A program made the position numbers and the translations under genes. Shown here piece by piece: positions 31,801 through 32,454 of a stretch of DNA of 32,454 nucleotides; within the stretch, counting starts at the first letter, position 1; each line of letters opens with the position of its first letter. The stretch lies in assembly GCA_016783545.1 (NCBI GenBank), contig JADHWJ010000010.1, positions 1 to 32,454 of the forward strand. The letters are read 5' to 3'. This stretch comes from Candidatus Aenigmatarchaeota archaeon (lineage in GTDB: Archaea; Aenigmatarchaeota; Aenigmatarchaeia; QMZP01). The notes under the pieces were generated by a model. That model was not told where the DNA came from. It saw nothing but the letters and a program-made list of their open reading frames with translations, and ran no database searches.

Positions 31801-32266
31801 TGAAAACTTTTTGGGCGGGTTTGGTGGAGTATGCTGTCACAATTCGGATCATCAGATACTTTTGATAGATAATGCAGAGGAAATAATAAAGAAAGAAAAT
31901 ATTAAGATTATTATTGTAGATTCTCTTACATCTGCTTTCAGATCAGATTATACAGGAAGAGGAACTCTAGCAGACAGGCAACAAAAACTAAACAGACATT
32001 TGCATAAACTGCAAAGGCTTGCTGATGTCCATAATCTAGCTATATTTGTAACAAACCAGGTGATGTCAAGACCTGATATTCTTTTTGGTGACCCAACAGC
32101 GCCCATTGGAGGGCATATAGTAGGTCATCAGGCAATGTTCAGAATCTATCTCAGAAAATCCAAAGCAGAAAAGAGAATTGCTAAATTGATTGATTCGCCG
32201 TCTTTACCAGAATCTGAAACAGTTTTCGCTGTCACAAAAGAAGGCGTCAGGGATATTAAGGAATAA
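28823..32266 (+). CDS. radA: RadA recombinase with two inteins
   Basis: The 1147-residue precursor has exteins 1-109, 523-588 and 1008-1147 that would splice to a 315-residue RadA. The N-terminal helix-hairpin-helix domain has [18 protein letters not shown]. Walker A (GAFG|SGKSQ) is split by intein 1 and the AYN|SDHQ segment by intein 2. Walker B is [13 protein letters not shown]. RadA forms the strand-exchange filament of homologous recombination. The ATG at 28823 follows AGGTGG, one base after the rpa stop. Without splicing of both inteins the P-loop and ATPase core would be broken. Confidence 0.97.
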   Translation: MTEDDISKLPGVGDKFLEKLKEAGYDSYMSIAAASASEITSATGIGAETANKIISQARKKMKMGFESATDVLKRREIVGKITTGSKTLDAMLGGGIETQAITEAHGAFGCLTGDTRITLSNGKMLSLGSMAKGLNSGIYPIKMPVLSMSGNSIIKTHATSLHVYDCKSVLKVNLHNGMDICVTPNHPLMTEFGWKEADKISMNDKIKIVSDNNFSKEESPLNTDFFVYKNAANTVIPKLPKTLTSELAELLGFIVGEGWREVSKRKKEERISRVCIVSTNKKIKERFRELVNSVFGIEANLRYKREGKIDAYAIDSVIACEFIKQFNGVYELAKKKHVPSQIFTSPKIVVSKFLATLYDGEGSVKNDIKKKRERKIYWKRKDGTKNYNSYNLPSFGRDIELRSSSRKLVKDVQILLTKFGIKSWISSDITKRDGREFVCFKVHITNRESIEKFYDDIGVYTIRLRDSIENAMESYKRKMKIKANDFINIKLIEKVNTTDGKVYDLEVPKFHNFLADNILSHNSGKSQVGFQLSVNVQLPKEKGGLGGKALFVDSENTFRPERIMEIAKAAGLDPKKSLDNIFTGRAYNSLPANENVYVLNDENFHKREIGDLVENNKGKKILTFSFNPENGKMNCSEVTAFIKHRTPENEYLCKIKTRFGREITVTGSHSLFKGVRIGKRGKETVFEVKGNMRPTVVEASELNVGDHVTIPKNLPMKEKDINEINLSKKLRKVKKISKEIIFEKNIIKLAHTGRMKSPEIPKKIKIDKDILWLLGFAIAEGNSQYKDRLVRTRLFSETKYLEKAHKIIKEKFNINSHLHKKLHTLLISSRLFSLIMVECFGIRIDKTSVKRNVPEWIFQLPCEKIKHFLKGYWDGDGYHGKNRRKNRLIFCTSSRQLANDISMLLLRFEIIGSIIKINVKNRESYKPHWNTPYKIEAAGLSHNNPLDLEEMEQNLNAPSWNDLVFAKIKSIEKTPANEESVYDLEVHSSKAPFENFLGGFGGVCCHNSDHQILLIDNAEEIIKKENIKIIIVDSLTSAFRSDYTGRGTLADRQQKLNRHLHKLQRLADVHNLAIFVTNQVMSRPDILFGDPTAPIGGHIVGHQAMFRIYLRKSKAEKRIAKLIDSPSLPESETVFAVTKEGVRDIKE
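29150..30388 (+). mobile_element. Intein 1 in RadA (Walker A site), LAGLIDADG type
   Basis: A 413-residue intein. It begins with Cys ([14 protein letters not shown]), has block B TPNHPLM and ends LADNILSHN before Ser+1. Two LAGLIDADG motifs, [11 protein letters not shown] and [12 protein letters not shown], indicate a homing endonuclease domain with both catalytic acidic residues. Insertion between Gly and Ser of the P-loop is a known RadA intein site in thermococci. Confidence 0.95.
30587..31843 (+). mobile_element. Intein 2 in RadA (AYN|S site), Ser1 type with LAGLIDADG motifs
   Basis: A 419-residue intein starting with Ser ([15 protein letters not shown]) instead of Cys. Block B is VTGSHSLFK, and the end is GGVCCHN before Ser+1. 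LAGLIDADG motifs are LLGFAIAEG and [11 protein letters not shown]. Block F/G ([19 protein letters not shown]) is intact. It splits the segment after motif RAYN, before SDHQILLID. Both nuclease motifs keep acidic residues. Confidence 0.93.
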
Positions 32267-32315
32267 CTTCCGATAATACGAAACTGAGCACGATTATAGG
32301 AACTTCCGATAATAC
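32265..32315 (+). repeat. Direct repeat pair after radA
   Basis: AACTTCCGATAATAC occurs at 32265-32279 (overlapping the radA stop) and again at 32301-32315, 36 bp apart start to start. It could be a processing or termination signal, a protein-binding site or part of a small insertion. No larger repeat is seen. Confidence 0.6.
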
Positions 32316-32341
32316 ATGTTAGTAGAAATCGGCTACGGACT

Positions 32342-32454
32342 CTAGTATTCTATTAGACTTTTTAACTTTGTTAATTCTTTTCCTAGAGCATCAATTTCAT
32401 CCTCAAATACTTCAGGATATTTTTCTAATTGTCTTTTATCACTACTTGCTTTTC
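32342..32454 (-). CDS. C-terminus of an unknown gene, cut by the window edge
   Basis: An open frame enters from the right edge and ends at the stop at 32342-32344. The visible 36-37 residues (SDKRQLEKYPEVFEDEIDAL, then GKELTKLKSLIEY) are charged and helical, probably a coiled-coil or helical tail. It converges on radA. Family unknown. Confidence 0.5.
   Translation of the reverse strand, partial: KASSDKRQLEKYPEVFEDEIDALGKELTKLKSLIEY

Noticed and set aside
1-32454. CRISPR array, rRNA genes, insertion sequences or integrases
   Set aside because: No regularly spaced repeats, rRNA sequence, transposase or tyrosine/serine recombinase was seen on either strand.

Overview
The AT-rich backbone of this window is archaeal. 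It carries FEN1, RPA, intein-split RadA, Mre11, diphthine synthase (DphB), ribosomal proteins L7Ae, S28e and L24e, an archaeal-type ArgRS, inositol-phosphate synthase with a lipid CDP-alcohol transferase, and a tRNA gene with an anticodon-loop intron. Many genes start just downstream of TATA-like boxes, as in leaderless archaeal transcripts. Compact genes and many small conserved unknowns suggest a DPANN-like lineage; this is inference, not proof.

Layout. 1-2124: small unknowns, an EF-Tu-domain-2-like protein and FEN1. 2160-2870: a GC-rich insert with one coiled-coil, tail-anchored protein gene (island A). 3091-5768: VapBC toxin-antitoxin, a membrane protein, a U32 peptidase-family protein and a frameshifted methyltransferase. 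5864-8881: MgtE and a Kef-type antiporter. 9198-11511: a conserved unknown, a DJ-1/PfpI protein, a winged-helix protein, an intron-containing tRNA-Gln and a TIM-barrel protein. 11563-15772: ArgRS, then divergent ino1 and CDP-alcohol transferase genes, a PadR-like regulator and an acyl-carrier-like protein without its serine. 15834-16776: L7Ae, a zinc-finger protein, S28e and L24e. 16950-23715: two GC-rich segments (islands B and C). 23726-32454: DphB, a repeat-rich PD-(D/E)XK nuclease, GatC, Mre11, RPA and RadA, and the end of an unknown gene.

The islands look bacterial: GC-rich codons, strong Shine-Dalgarno sites and at least one intrinsic terminator. Island B has a sugar isomerase/epimerase-like TIM barrel and a Gfo/Idh/MocA oxidoreductase. 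Island C has four tiny membrane proteins, an acyl carrier protein, a zinc-ribbon protein, an acidic protein, a 5'-truncated PfkB kinase and an L-fucose-isomerase-like protein. All three sit between intact archaeal genes. They are either recent inter-domain acquisitions or assembly chimeras, and this should be settled before they are interpreted.

Two regulatory circuits can be read from the DNA. TTTTAC-N4-GTAAAA palindromes lie in the ino1/CDP-alcohol-transferase divergent promoter and, degenerate, before the PadR-like gene, suggesting an autoregulated control of inositol-lipid synthesis. Two TTTCCGGAAA palindromes 43 bp apart precede the rpa-radA operon. Selfish or mobile-type elements are dense: two inteins in radA, a stand-alone nuclease with homing-endonuclease-associated repeats, tRNA intron(s) and a toxin-antitoxin pair.
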